From positions 69,606 to 133,605 of the forward strand of contig JAWKHS010000019.1 of the NCBI GenBank assembly GCA_041394705.1: a stretch of DNA of 64,000 nt, read 5' to 3'. The position numbers were made by a program, and so were the translations under genes. Below, piece by piece: positions 28,722 through 38,927 of this stretch (its first letter is position 1; every line of letters begins with the position of its first letter). The notes below the pieces were generated by a model. That model was not told the DNA's origin, did no database searches, and worked only from the letters and a program-made list of their open reading frames with translations. This stretch comes from Vicinamibacterales bacterium. Its GTDB lineage: Bacteria > Acidobacteriota > Vicinamibacteria > Vicinamibacterales > UBA2999.

Positions 28722-30974
28722 ATGTCACGAACAGCCGGTCGCGTCCTGGTGGTCCTGGCGGTGCTGGCGGTCGTCGGGGCGTTCTTCGCGCTGGACCTCG
28801 ATCGCGTCGCCAGCCTCGAGGCGCTCAAGGCGCGGCAGGGCGCCATCCACGCCTATCGCGACGCGCATCCGTGGCGGGCCGCCGGGACGTTCTTCGGGGT
28901 GTACGTGCTGATGGCGGCCGCGTCGCTCCCGGGGGCCGCGGTGCTGACGGTGGCGGGCGGCGCGATCTTCGGGCTGGCGCGCGGCGTCCTCCTCGTCTCG
29001 TTCGCGTCCACCATCGGGGCCACGCTGGCGTTCCTCGTCGCGCGCTTCCTGTTCCGGGACGCCGTTCAGCGCCGCTTCGCGAGCCGGCTCGCGGCCATCA
29101 ACCGCGGTGTCGAACGCGAAGGCGCCGCCTATCTCTTCACGCTCCGTCTGGTGCCGGTGGTGCCGTTCTTCGTCGTGAACCTGCTGATGGGCCTCACGCC
29201 GCTGGGGGCGCCCGCGTTCTACGCCGTGAGCCAGGTCGGGATGCTGCCCGCCACGGTGGTCTACGTGAACGCCGGAACGGAGCTGGCGCGCCTCGGCGCG
29301 CTGGGCGATGTGGTCTCGCCGTCCCTCCTCCTGTCGTTCGCGGCCATCGGCCTGCTGCCCCTCGCGGCGCGGCGCCTCGTGGCGGCCGCGCGGGCCCGCG
29401 CGGTCTACCGGCCCTACGCCCACCTGCGTCCCGCCGCCTTCGACAACAACGTCGTCGTGATCGGAGCCGGCTCGGCCGGGCTCGTCGCCGCCTACATCGC
29501 GGCCGCCGTCAAGGCCACGGTGACGCTCGTGGAACGCGACCGTATGGGCGGTGACTGCCTGAACACGGGCTGCGTGCCGTCCAAGGCGCTCCTGCGCGCC
29601 GCGGCCCTCGCGGCGGACGTCCGCCGCGCCCCGGCGTTCGGGGTGGGCACGACGCCACCCGACATCGACTTCGGCGCCGTGATGGCGCGGGTCCGGGCCG
29701 TCATCGCGGAGGTGTCTCCGCACGACTCGGTCGAGCGCTACACGGCGCTGGGCGTCACGTGCGTCCGCGGCGCCGCGCGCCTCACCTCGCCCTGGACCGT
29801 CGAGGTGGCCGGCGCCGACGGCCATCGGCGCACGCTCACGTCGCGGACGATCGTCGTCGCCGCCGGCGCGCGACCCGTGCTGCCGCCCATCCCGGGGCTG
29901 GCCGAGGCGGGCGCGCTCACGTCCGACACGGTCTGGGGCCTCCAGGAGCGTCCGCGGCGGCTGGTCGTGCTCGGGGGCGGGCCGATCGGGTGCGAGCTGG
30001 CGCAGGCCTTCGCCAGGCTCGGCTCGGCAGTGTCGCTGGTGGAGATGGGGCCGCGGCTCCTGCCCCGCGAGGATCCCGAGTGCGCGGCGGCGCTCGCGGC
30101 GGCGCTCGCCGCCGACGGCGTGGACGTGCGGGTGGGACAGCGGGCGGTCCGCGTCGAGCTGGCGCCCGGAGGCGGGAAGCGGCTGGTGGTGGAGCAGGCC
30201 GGCGTCGAGCGCGCCCTCGCGTTCGACGAGGTGATCGTCGCCGTGGGACGCGTCGCCAACACCACGGGCTATGGCCTGGAGGCGCTGGGCCTCGAGGTGA
30301 CGCCCGCGCGGACCCTCGGCGTGGATGCTTTCATGGCCACCCGCTTTCCCAACGTGTTCGCCTGCGGCGATGTCGCCGGTCCGTACCAGTTCACGCACAC
30401 GGCGTCGCACACCGCGTGGTACGCCGCCGTCAACGCACTCTTCGGCCGGTTCCGGTCGTTCGCCGTGGACTACTCGGTGGTGCCGTGGGCGACCTTCACC
30501 GATCCTGAAGTGGCACGGGTGGGGCTCAACGAACAGGACGCCCGGGCCGCCGGCGTGCCGCACTCGGTCACCCGCTACGACCTGGCGGACCTCGATCGCG
30601 CCATCACGGACGGGGAGGCGCGCGGCTTCGTCAAGGTGCTGACGGCGCCCGGCTCGGACCGCATCCTGGGCGCGACCATCGTCGGCGCCAGGGCGGCCGA
30701 GCTGCTGCCAGAGTTCGTGACCGCCATGAAGCACCGATTGGGCCTGAACGAGATTCTCGGCACCATCCACGTCTACCCGACGATGGGAGAGGCGGTGAAG
30801 TCCACGGCCGGCGCCTGGAAGCGGAGCACGGTCACCCGCGGGCAGGAGGCGTTCCTGACGGCGTTCCACCGCTGGACGCGCGGGGCCGGCGGGTTCGGCG
30901 CCGTGGTCGCCGCGCTGCCGGGCCTGGTCCGCGACCGCCGACCGGCCGCCGGCACCCGGTTGCACGCCGAGTGA
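28722..30974 (+). CDS. TVP38/TMEM64 (VTT) membrane domain fused to MerA-like disulfide oxidoreductase
   Basis: A 750-residue fusion. The first ~225 residues are a VTT/TVP38-type membrane domain with several hydrophobic segments and the FASTIGATLAFLVAR and TLRLVPVVPFFVVN motifs. From about residue 245 a class I flavoprotein disulfide reductase follows: FAD-binding VVIGAGSAGLVAA, redox pair GGDCLNTGCVPSKAL (Cys-x4-Cys), NAD(P)-binding VVLGGGPIGCELA, and a C-terminal HVYPTMGEA with the catalytic His. There is no HMA domain and no terminal Cys pair, so mercury detoxification is not supported. The fusion would tether a dithiol reductase to the inner-membrane face. It starts 37 nt after thrC and may be cotranscribed. 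Confidence 0.88.
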   Translation: MSRTAGRVLVVLAVLAVVGAFFALDLDRVASLEALKARQGAIHAYRDAHPWRAAGTFFGVYVLMAAASLPGAAVLTVAGGAIFGLARGVLLVSFASTIGATLAFLVARFLFRDAVQRRFASRLAAINRGVEREGAAYLFTLRLVPVVPFFVVNLLMGLTPLGAPAFYAVSQVGMLPATVVYVNAGTELARLGALGDVVSPSLLLSFAAIGLLPLAARRLVAAARARAVYRPYAHLRPAAFDNNVVVIGAGSAGLVAAYIAAAVKATVTLVERDRMGGDCLNTGCVPSKALLRAAALAADVRRAPAFGVGTTPPDIDFGAVMARVRAVIAEVSPHDSVERYTALGVTCVRGAARLTSPWTVEVAGADGHRRTLTSRTIVVAAGARPVLPPIPGLAEAGALTSDTVWGLQERPRRLVVLGGGPIGCELAQAFARLGSAVSLVEMGPRLLPREDPECAAALAAALAADGVDVRVGQRAVRVELAPGGGKRLVVEQAGVERALAFDEVIVAVGRVANTTGYGLEALGLEVTPARTLGVDAFMATRFPNVFACGDVAGPYQFTHTASHTAWYAAVNALFGRFRSFAVDYSVVPWATFTDPEVARVGLNEQDARAAGVPHSVTRYDLADLDRAITDGEARGFVKVLTAPGSDRILGATIVGARAAELLPEFVTAMKHRLGLNEILGTIHVYPTMGEAVKSTAGAWKRSTVTRGQEAFLTAFHRWTRGAGGFGAVVAALPGLVRDRRPAAGTRLHAE

Positions 30975-31008
30975 CGGGGCGGCATGGCCGAGCCGGTTCC
31001 GGCCCCGC

Positions 31009-31014
31009 TAGAAT
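31009..31014 (+). promoter_or_regulatory. -10 element of pepF (leaderless candidate)
   Basis: TAGAAT (5 of 6 to consensus) ends 6 nt before the pepF ATG. There is no ribosome-binding site, and no clear -35 at the right spacing. Confidence 0.5.
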
Positions 31015-31020
31015 CATCCG

Positions 31021-32847
31021 ATGGCGTCCGCGTCGCTGCTCGTCACACCCGAACGTTCGGAGATCGATCCGTCCTACACCTGGGATCTCTCCGCCATCTT
31101 CTCCACCTGGGAGGCGTGGGACGCCGGCGTGGCCGACCTCGAGCGGCGGATCGCCGACTTCACGGCCCTGGCCGGAACCCTCGGCCGCGGCGGCGCCGAA
31201 CTGCGGCGCGCCCTCGAGGCCCACGACGCGATCGGGCAGCTCAGCTACCGCGTCTGGTACTACCCGTCGCTGACCCACGACCAGGATCAGCGCGACAACA
31301 CGTCCGCGGCCCGGCGGCAGCGGGTCCAGCTCCTGTTCGCGCGGCTCGAACAGGCCACGTCGTGGTTCAACCCCGAGCTCCTCACCGTGCCGCTCGACCG
31401 GATCCACGCGTGGATGGACGCGGACCCGGCGCTCGAGGTCTACCGGTTCGCGGTCGACGACCTCTTCCGCAAGCAGGCGCACGTGCTCGACCTCGCGGGC
31501 GAGCGCCTCCTGTCGCTCGGCGCCCGGCTGTCGAGCGCGCCGAAGGACGTCTACGAGGCGCTGGCGACGGCCGACGCGACGTTCCCGGAAATCACGCTCT
31601 CCACGGGCCGCACGATCGAGGTGAGCTACAGCCAGTATCGCCGCGTCCTGGCCACCAGCCGGGTGGCCGCCGATCGCCGGGCGGTGTACGAGGCGCACTA
31701 CGACGTCTTCGGCGGGCGGCGGAACACGTTCGCGGCCATCTACAACAGCATCCTGCACCGCGACTGGTTCCAGGCGCGGGCGCGCGGCTACGGATCCACG
31801 CTGGAAGCGGCGCTCTTCGGCAACGCCATTCCCACCCAGGTGGTCACGACGCTCATCGCGGAAGGGCGGGCCGGCGTCGAGCCCTTCCGCCGCTACCACC
31901 GTCTCCGAAAGCGCGCGCTGGGGCTCGATCGCTACTCGCTGGCCGACACCTACGTGCCGCTCGTCGAGCACGACGTGCAGTACCGCTACGACGACGTGCG
32001 GTCCTGGATCGTGGACTCCACGGCCCGCCTCGGCGCCGACTACCAGGCGCGGGTCCGCGAGGCGTTCGACCAGCGGTGGATCGACGTCTTCGAGAACAAG
32101 GGCAAGCGGAGTGGCGCCTACTCGGCGCCCGTGTACGGGGCGCACCCGTACATGCTGCTCAACTACAACGACACGCTCGACGCCGTCTTCACGCTGGCCC
32201 ACGAGATGGGCCATTCCATGCACACGCTGCTGGCGCACGCCAGCCAGCCGTTCGTGTACGCCGGCTACACGATCTTCGTCGCCGAGGTGCCGTCCACGCT
32301 GAACGAGTCGCTGCTGCTCGAGTACATGCTCGCGCGCGCCGAGTCCCCGGCCGAGCGCACGGTCCTGCTGCAGCACGCCATCGACGGCATCATCGGGACC
32401 TTCTACAACCAGGTGATCTTCGCGGACTTCGAGCTCGAGGCCCACCGCATGGTGGAACGCGACGAGCCCGTGACCGCCGAGGCCCTGAGCGCGCTCTACG
32501 AGCGAACCGCGCTCGCCTATTGGGGCGACGTCCTGGCGGCCGACGAGCGGATGCCCTGGACCTGGGCGCGGATTCCGCACTTCTACCAGGCGCCGTACTA
32601 CGTGTACCAGTACGCGACGTGCATGGCCTCCACGGCGGCGCTCATGCAGGAAGTGGGCAGCGACGACCCCGCCCGGCAGGCGGCGGGCGTGACGCGCTAC
32701 CTGGATCTGCTGAAGGCCGGGGGCAGCGACCACCCGATGGCACTGCTGCGGCGTGCCGGCGTCGACCTGTCGGCGCCGACCGCGATCCGCGCGCTCGTCG
32801 AGCGGCTCGATCGCCTCGTGGGCGAGCTCGAGGCGGCGCTGCCCTGA
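31021..32847 (+). CDS. pepF: Oligoendopeptidase F (M3 family)
   Basis: A 608-residue M3B zinc metallopeptidase that cleaves oligopeptides in the cytoplasm. The zinc motif HEMGH is at residues 394-398, and the third ligand Glu lies in the downstream helix (STLNESLLLEYML). N-terminal helical lid sequences are present (SYTWDLSAIF). Length matches PepF (about 600). The ATG lies 6 nt downstream of TAGAAT, with no Shine-Dalgarno, suggesting a leaderless transcript. It converges with the ADOP permease gene, with 24 nt between stop codons. Confidence 0.95.
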   Translation: MASASLLVTPERSEIDPSYTWDLSAIFSTWEAWDAGVADLERRIADFTALAGTLGRGGAELRRALEAHDAIGQLSYRVWYYPSLTHDQDQRDNTSAARRQRVQLLFARLEQATSWFNPELLTVPLDRIHAWMDADPALEVYRFAVDDLFRKQAHVLDLAGERLLSLGARLSSAPKDVYEALATADATFPEITLSTGRTIEVSYSQYRRVLATSRVAADRRAVYEAHYDVFGGRRNTFAAIYNSILHRDWFQARARGYGSTLEAALFGNAIPTQVVTTLIAEGRAGVEPFRRYHRLRKRALGLDRYSLADTYVPLVEHDVQYRYDDVRSWIVDSTARLGADYQARVREAFDQRWIDVFENKGKRSGAYSAPVYGAHPYMLLNYNDTLDAVFTLAHEMGHSMHTLLAHASQPFVYAGYTIFVAEVPSTLNESLLLEYMLARAESPAERTVLLQHAIDGIIGTFYNQVIFADFELEAHRMVERDEPVTAEALSALYERTALAYWGDVLAADERMPWTWARIPHFYQAPYYVYQYATCMASTAALMQEVGSDDPARQAAGVTRYLDLLKAGGSDHPMALLRRAGVDLSAPTAIRALVERLDRLVGELEAALP

Positions 32848-32871
32848 GCGGGACGTCGTCGCCGCGCGACA

Positions 32872-35598
32872 TCACTGCTCGCGCATCGCCTGCGTGGGGT
32901 CGATGTGCATGGCGCGACGCGCCGGCGCGTAGGCGGCCACCGTCGCGACTGCCAGCAGCAGCAGCGGCACCGCGGCGAACGTGACCGGGTCGTAGGGGCG
33001 GATGCCGAACAACTGCGTCTCGAGCAGGGGCGTCAGCACCGCGGTGGCCGCGAGGCCGGCGCCGATGCCGGCGAGTGCCAGTCGGGCCGCCTGGCCGAGC
33101 ACCATGCGCAGCACGACGCCAGGTCGGGCGCCGAGGGCCAGGCGCACGCCGACCTCCCGCGTGCGCTCGCCGACGATGAGCGCCATGACGCCGTAGACGC
33201 CCACCGCCGCCAGGATCAGCGCCAGCAGGCCGAAGCTCGACACCAGGAACAGGATGAAGCGCCGCGGCGCCACCGACGCCGAACGCACGTCGGTCATCGT
33301 GCGGATGTCGAACAGTGCCAGGCCGCGATCGAAGTCGCGCAGACTGCGGCGCACCGACTCCACGATCGCCGCCGGATCGCCGCTGGTTCTGAGCACGATG
33401 AACGGCGCCACCGGCGGTCCCTGGCGATGGGAGATGTACATCTCCGGGGCGGGCGACTGCTCCAGGCCGGTGTGGCGGACGTCGCCGATCACGCCGACGA
33501 TGGTCCGCCAGGTGCTGTTGGCGGGGTTCGGGCCGGTGCGGATCCGTCGTCCGATCGGATCCTCGCCTGGGAAGAGGCGTGCGGCCATCGCCTCGTTGAT
33601 GATCGTGACGGGCAGCGCCTGCGGTCCGTCCTCCCGGGTGAAGCCGCGGCCTCGGCGGACCGGAATCTGCATCGCGCCGAAGAAGTCGTCCACCGCGCGC
33701 CGGAACTGGACTTCCGGCAGTTCGGCATCGGGAAGGGGCCGGCCCTCGACGTCGATGGTCGTCGAGACCGACGTGCTGCCGAGCGGCAGCCGCGTCGTGC
33801 CGCCGGCGGCCACGACGCCGGGAACGGCGCGCAGCCGCTCGAACAGCTCGTCGTAGTAGGCCAGCCTGGCATCGGCCGTGGCCAGCCGCTCCGGCAGGGT
33901 GACCTGCATCGTCAACAGGCTCTCGGGGCTGAAGCCGGGGTTGATCGACAGGAGGCTCGTGAAGCTGCGCAGCAGCAGGACCGCGCCCGCGCTGAGCAGT
34001 ACGGCGAGCGCGACTTCACCCACCACCAGCGCGCTGCGCAGGCGCCGCGCCTTCGGTGCGGCGCCTGCGGCACCGCGGCCTGCGTCCTGCAAGGCGTCGC
34101 GGAGGTCGGGTCGCGAGGCGGCGAACGCCGGGACCAGGCCGATTCCGACACCCGCGAGGACCGCGACGCCCAGCGTGACCCCGAGGACCGTGGCGTCCGG
34201 CGTGATCTCCGCCAGCCGCGGGATCGTCTGCGGGGCCAACGCCACCAGTCCGCGCACGCCCCACCTGACGGCGAGCAGTGCCATGGCGGCGCCGGCCATC
34301 GCCAGCAGCACGGCCTCGGTCAGGAACTGCCGGACGAGCCGCCCGCGTCCGGCCCCGAGGGCGGCCCGGACCGCCAGCTCACGCGAGCGCGCGACGCTCT
34401 GCGCCAGAGCCAGACTGGCCACGTTGACGCACGCCATCAGCAGCACGACGCCCACGCCGCCGAGGAGCAGCAGCAGGGCCGTGCGCACCGGCCCTACGGC
34501 CTGCTCGTGGAGCGGGACGACCGCGGTACCCCAACCGCGGTTCGAGTCGGGATAGGCCAGCTCCAGCTGTCGTGCGACGGTGGCCAGTCTGGCCTCGACC
34601 TGCTCCGTGTCGACGCCGGCGTGGCGGCGTCCGACGATCGCCAGGTAGTGCACGTTGCGCACGATCCCGCCGTCCCGATTGGCGAACGGGTCGCGCTCCG
34701 GAATCCACGCGGCCCACGCATCGACGCCCGTGCGCGTGGTGAAGCCGTCGGGCCCGAGCATCGTGTTGTACGGGAACACGAAGTCGTCGGGCATCACGCC
34801 GACGACGGTGCGGGGCCGGTCGTCGATGGTCAGCGCCCGGCCGACGACCGCCGGATCGCCGCCGAACCGCCGCTGCCAGTACCCGTACGACAGCATGACG
34901 GCGTCGACGTCGCCAGGGGCGAAGGCGCGGCCCAGCAGCGGCTGGCGCTGCAGGATGTCGAACAGGCGCAGCCCGGTGTTGACGACGAGCACCTGCTCGA
35001 GTCCCTCGCTGGTGTTCAGCTGGCTGCTCGAGACGAACGACATGAAGGCCTCGAGGTCGGCGAGGTCTTTCACGCCCTCGCGGTAGTCGAGGAAGTTGGC
35101 CGGCGAGACGACGTTGAGTGGCTTCTGCTCGCGCGGATTGCTGCTCCAGACCATGACCAGGTCGTCGGGTGCGCCGTAGGGCAGCGGCTGCAGGAGCACG
35201 CCGTTGACGACCGTGAAGATGGCGGAGTTGGCGCCGATGCCGAGCGCGAGGGCCAGCACAGCCAGCGCCGTGACCAGTGGACGGCGCCGCGCCAGTGCCA
35301 GTGCGTGGCCGATATCGGAGCGGAGGTGTTCCCAGAGCACGGCGCGTCTCCCTCGTGGTTCGTACAGGTGCGGTTGACGATTGGGCCAGAGCGGCCAGCG
35401 GCGCAGCGCGACGCCACGCTCGGCCAGGCCAGACGCGACGGTGTCCGCCAGAAGTCGACTGCGAGCCGCCGGCCTCGACGCGGACGCCTGCCAGGCATCG
35501 TCCAGGCTTCGGGCGAGGTCGCAGCCGAAGTGCTCGCGGAACGCGCGCGGGTAGCTCAGGAGCGCGAGGGCGATGAGACGGGGCGGGCGCATCGTCAT
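32872..35598 (-). CDS. ADOP-type ABC transporter permease (MacB_PCD/FtsX)
   Basis: A 908-residue orphan permease with two MacB periplasmic-core/FtsX units and about eight membrane segments. The first unit starts near residue 100 (ALAVLALALGIGANSAIFTVVNGVLL), and the second ends with the IDPTQAMREQ tail typical of the family. A ~90-residue N-terminal cytoplasmic prefix precedes the first membrane helix. No ATPase gene is adjacent, as expected for acidobacterial duplicated orphan permeases. The PadR regulator gene ends 4 nt upstream, and the pair is a recurring acidobacterial unit. The start may alternatively be the second ATG two codons later. Substrate unknown; macrolide/peptide export and lipoprotein release are the known roles of relatives. 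Confidence 0.92.
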   Translation of the reverse strand: MTMRPPRLIALALLSYPRAFREHFGCDLARSLDDAWQASASRPAARSRLLADTVASGLAERGVALRRWPLWPNRQPHLYEPRGRRAVLWEHLRSDIGHALALARRRPLVTALAVLALALGIGANSAIFTVVNGVLLQPLPYGAPDDLVMVWSSNPREQKPLNVVSPANFLDYREGVKDLADLEAFMSFVSSSQLNTSEGLEQVLVVNTGLRLFDILQRQPLLGRAFAPGDVDAVMLSYGYWQRRFGGDPAVVGRALTIDDRPRTVVGVMPDDFVFPYNTMLGPDGFTTRTGVDAWAAWIPERDPFANRDGGIVRNVHYLAIVGRRHAGVDTEQVEARLATVARQLELAYPDSNRGWGTAVVPLHEQAVGPVRTALLLLLGGVGVVLLMACVNVASLALAQSVARSRELAVRAALGAGRGRLVRQFLTEAVLLAMAGAAMALLAVRWGVRGLVALAPQTIPRLAEITPDATVLGVTLGVAVLAGVGIGLVPAFAASRPDLRDALQDAGRGAAGAAPKARRLRSALVVGEVALAVLLSAGAVLLLRSFTSLLSINPGFSPESLLTMQVTLPERLATADARLAYYDELFERLRAVPGVVAAGGTTRLPLGSTSVSTTIDVEGRPLPDAELPEVQFRRAVDDFFGAMQIPVRRGRGFTREDGPQALPVTIINEAMAARLFPGEDPIGRRIRTGPNPANSTWRTIVGVIGDVRHTGLEQSPAPEMYISHRQGPPVAPFIVLRTSGDPAAIVESVRRSLRDFDRGLALFDIRTMTDVRSASVAPRRFILFLVSSFGLLALILAAVGVYGVMALIVGERTREVGVRLALGARPGVVLRMVLGQAARLALAGIGAGLAATAVLTPLLETQLFGIRPYDPVTFAAVPLLLLAVATVAAYAPARRAMHIDPTQAMREQ

Positions 35599-35602
35599 GC
35601 GG

Positions 35603-35947
35603 TCACGCCATCAGGTTCACGGCGTGCGCCCGCTCGACGACGCGCGACAGGCGCACGACCTCGGCCCGCGCCACCGCGCGCCCCAGCGGCGTGACGCGGT
35701 AGTAGCGCCGGCGCTCGTCGTCGCCGCTCGCGGGCCGCTCGTCGAGCTCTTCGATGAGCGCGGACTCGAGGAGACGGGCGAGGGCCCGGTAGAGCGTGCC
35801 CGGGTGGAGGGGCGCGTCGGATTGGCGCGCCACCTCCTGGAGCACCGCGTAGCCATGGAGGTCGCCGGCGCAGAGCGCGAGAAGGATGTCGAGCCATGCC
35901 GGGGGAAGCGGGAGGAACCGGTCGGGACGCTGGCGGTCGATGCTCAT
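35603..35947 (-). CDS. PadR-family transcriptional regulator
   Basis: A 114-residue PadR regulator. It has the N-terminal winged helix with LDILLALCAGDLHGYAV, then PGTLYRALARLL, and the wing RRRYYRVTPLG. The start was chosen at the ATG giving MSIDRQRPDR; an upstream extension lacks similarity. A TATAGT -10-like element (35966-35961) lies 13 nt upstream, leaving a leader of only about 6 nt. It is the first gene of a two-gene operon with the ADOP permease (4-nt gap), which it probably represses in response to a small molecule. Confidence 0.93.
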   Translation of the reverse strand: MSIDRQRPDRFLPLPPAWLDILLALCAGDLHGYAVLQEVARQSDAPLHPGTLYRALARLLESALIEELDERPASGDDERRRYYRVTPLGRAVARAEVVRLSRVVERAHAVNLMA

Positions 35948-35960
35948 TGAGTTCGTGACG

Positions 35961-35966
35961 ACTATA
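35961..35966 (-). promoter_or_regulatory. -10 element of padR-ADOP operon
   Basis: TATAGT on the minus strand (5 of 6 to consensus), 13 nt before the padR ATG. No convincing -35 at 16-18 nt. Confidence 0.4.
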
Positions 35967-36016
35967 CGCGTGTGGAACATAGACGGTCGCCACCAGCGTT
36001 TGGTTGTCATGAGGCC

Positions 36017-36045
36017 TTGACGCCCGCCTGGCGCGCATGTATCCT
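36017..36045 (+). promoter_or_regulatory. Promoter of SahR-like-ahcY operon
   Basis: -35 TTGACG (36017-36022), 17-nt spacer, -10 TATCCT (36040-36045). The transcript start is predicted near 36052, only about 10 nt before the ATG at 36063. The region between contains TCATATCCGGAT (36046-36056 region), including the palindrome ATCCGGAT at 36049-36056, which is a natural site for autoregulation. Confidence 0.65.
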
Positions 36046-36062
36046 CATATCCGGATTTACGG

Positions 36063-37037
36063 ATGAATCAACGAGTCTTCGCCGTCGCCGACCGTGCCAG
36101 CATGCCGCGCCTGCTGGAGCACATGACGGCGCTGGCCGATCCCATTCGTTGCCGGCTGCTCCTTCTCCTGGAGCGACACGAACTGACGGTCTCCGAACTC
36201 TGCACCGTGCTCCAATTGCCGCAGTCCACCGTCAGCCGCCACCTCAAGACGCTGGCCGACGACGGCTGGGTCTCGTCGCGACGCGACGGCACCTCGCGCT
36301 ACTACGGCATCGTCGCCGCCCTGGGGCAGCCGGCCGCACGGCTGTGGCCGCTCATCCGCGAGCAGGCCCTCGAGACCGCGGCCGCCGAGCAGGACGGACG
36401 GCGCGCCGAGGCCGTGCTGGCCGAGCGCCGGTCGACGTCAGTGGCGTTCTTCTCGTCGGCGTCGGGCCAGTGGGATCGCCTCCGCACCGAGCTCTTCGGT
36501 CAGCAGTTCCAGCAGGAAGCCGTGCTCGCGCTGCTGGATCCGCGCCTTCGCATCGGGGACCTGGGCTGCGGCACCGGCCAGTTCGCGGCCCTCGTGGCGC
36601 CGTATGTCGCGCAGGTGGTCGCGGTGGATGCGTCGCCCGAGATGCTCGCGGCCGCCGACGCGCGCCTCGCCGGCGTGGCCAACGTGGACCTCCGGCGCGG
36701 CGACCTGGCCGCGCTGCCAGTCGACGCCGGCGCGATCGACGTGGCGGTGCTGACCCTGGTCCTGCACCACGTCCCCGATCCGGCGCGCGCGATCGCCGAA
36801 GCGGCGCGTGTGCTCGTGCCGGGCGGCCGCCTGGTGGTGGTGGACATGCTGCCGCACGACCGGGCCGAGTATCAGCAGCAGATGGGGCACGTGTGGCTCG
36901 GGTTCTCCGGGCCGCAGATCACGCGGTGGCTGGAGGCCGCCGGCTTCACGGCCGTGCGCGTCGACGAGCTGCCGACCGATGCGGCGGCGAAGGGGCCCGC
37001 GCTCTTCCGCGCCGTCGCCGTCAAGGGTGGAACGTAG
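36063..37037 (+). CDS. ArsR-type regulator fused to SAM methyltransferase domain (SahR-like)
   Basis: A 324-residue protein with the same architecture as 19145-20152. The N-terminal ArsR winged helix includes LTVSELCTVLQLPQSTVSRH and lacks an obvious cysteine metal site. The C-terminal class I methyltransferase domain has IGDLGCGTGQFAALV and VLTLVLHHVPDPARA. It precedes ahcY by 30 nt on the same strand, in line with the published SahR regulators that sense S-adenosylhomocysteine and control ahcY and metH in Proteobacteria. A good promoter lies at 36017-36045, with a palindrome between -10 and the start. Divergent from padR. It is probably a repressor; ligand and target need experiment. Confidence 0.88.
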   Translation: MNQRVFAVADRASMPRLLEHMTALADPIRCRLLLLLERHELTVSELCTVLQLPQSTVSRHLKTLADDGWVSSRRDGTSRYYGIVAALGQPAARLWPLIREQALETAAAEQDGRRAEAVLAERRSTSVAFFSSASGQWDRLRTELFGQQFQQEAVLALLDPRLRIGDLGCGTGQFAALVAPYVAQVVAVDASPEMLAAADARLAGVANVDLRRGDLAALPVDAGAIDVAVLTLVLHHVPDPARAIAEAARVLVPGGRLVVVDMLPHDRAEYQQQMGHVWLGFSGPQITRWLEAAGFTAVRVDELPTDAAAKGPALFRAVAVKGGT

Positions 37038-37067
37038 GCACGACTTCGAGAGGGAGCGAGGAGACAC

Positions 37068-38603
<1,536 letters not shown>

Positions 38604-38724
38604 ACGCCGAAGGGATCTGAGAGTGTGAACCGCGGCTGGCGGCAGGGGGCTGGCGGCTAGGACGTCCGGCGTCACGCTGCGACCGCACGCTCTCACTGCC
38701 ACGCAGAGACGTCGTCTCAGAGTG

Positions 38725-38756
38725 GGCGTGGTGCTCAGGCACCACGCCCGTTTTTC
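38725..38756 (+). terminator. Rho-independent terminator of ahcY
   Basis: A perfect 11-bp stem (GGGCGTGGTGC at 38725-38735 with its complement at 38740-38750) and a TCAG loop are followed by G and five T. It lies about 120 nt after the ahcY stop codon. Confidence 0.93.
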
Positions 38757-38800
38757 ATACGCGGGTGCTAGTCACAAAAGTGGTGGCGCCCGCCGAAGTT

Positions 38801-38828
38801 TGTGCGCACACCGTGCGGTGTGCGCACA
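38801..38828. repeat. Perfect 12-bp inverted repeat upstream of collagen-like gene
   Basis: TGTGCGCACACC (38801-38812) and its exact complement (38817-38828) flank a GTGC loop. There is no T-run, so it is not an ordinary terminator. It sits about 100 nt before the start codon, and could be an operator or the first hairpin of a structured leader. Confidence 0.7.
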
Positions 38829-38927
38829 CTCCCCGAATTCGCTGCAACTGCAGCCCGGTGCGCGGATGGCACCGTTCGTGCTCGATTCCGGGGCGACATC
38901 GGACCCCCCAAGGAGCGCGAGCAACAA

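Larger units (their letters stand above)
38604..38927. other. Intergenic region between ahcY and collagen-like gene
   Basis: No gene. From left to right: an unremarkable GC-rich stretch with direct repeats of GGCTGGCGG, a strong terminator (38725-38756), a perfect 12-bp inverted repeat with 4-nt loop (38801-38828), a GCTGCA/TGCAGC hairpin (38841-38854), a third short pairing CGGTGC/GCACCG (about 38856-38874), and an AAGGAG ribosome-binding site upstream of 38928. Confidence 0.6.

Noticed and set aside
28722..30974. Mercuric reductase (merA)
   Set aside because: No HMA domain, no C-terminal vicinal cysteines and no mer genes nearby; it is a MerA-like reductase fused to a VTT domain.
37038..37067. 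SAH or SAM riboswitch before ahcY or metH
   Set aside because: Only 30 nt separate ahcY from the upstream gene, and metH overlaps its upstream gene, so there is no room for a riboswitch; the leader of the first SahR-like gene is also very short.
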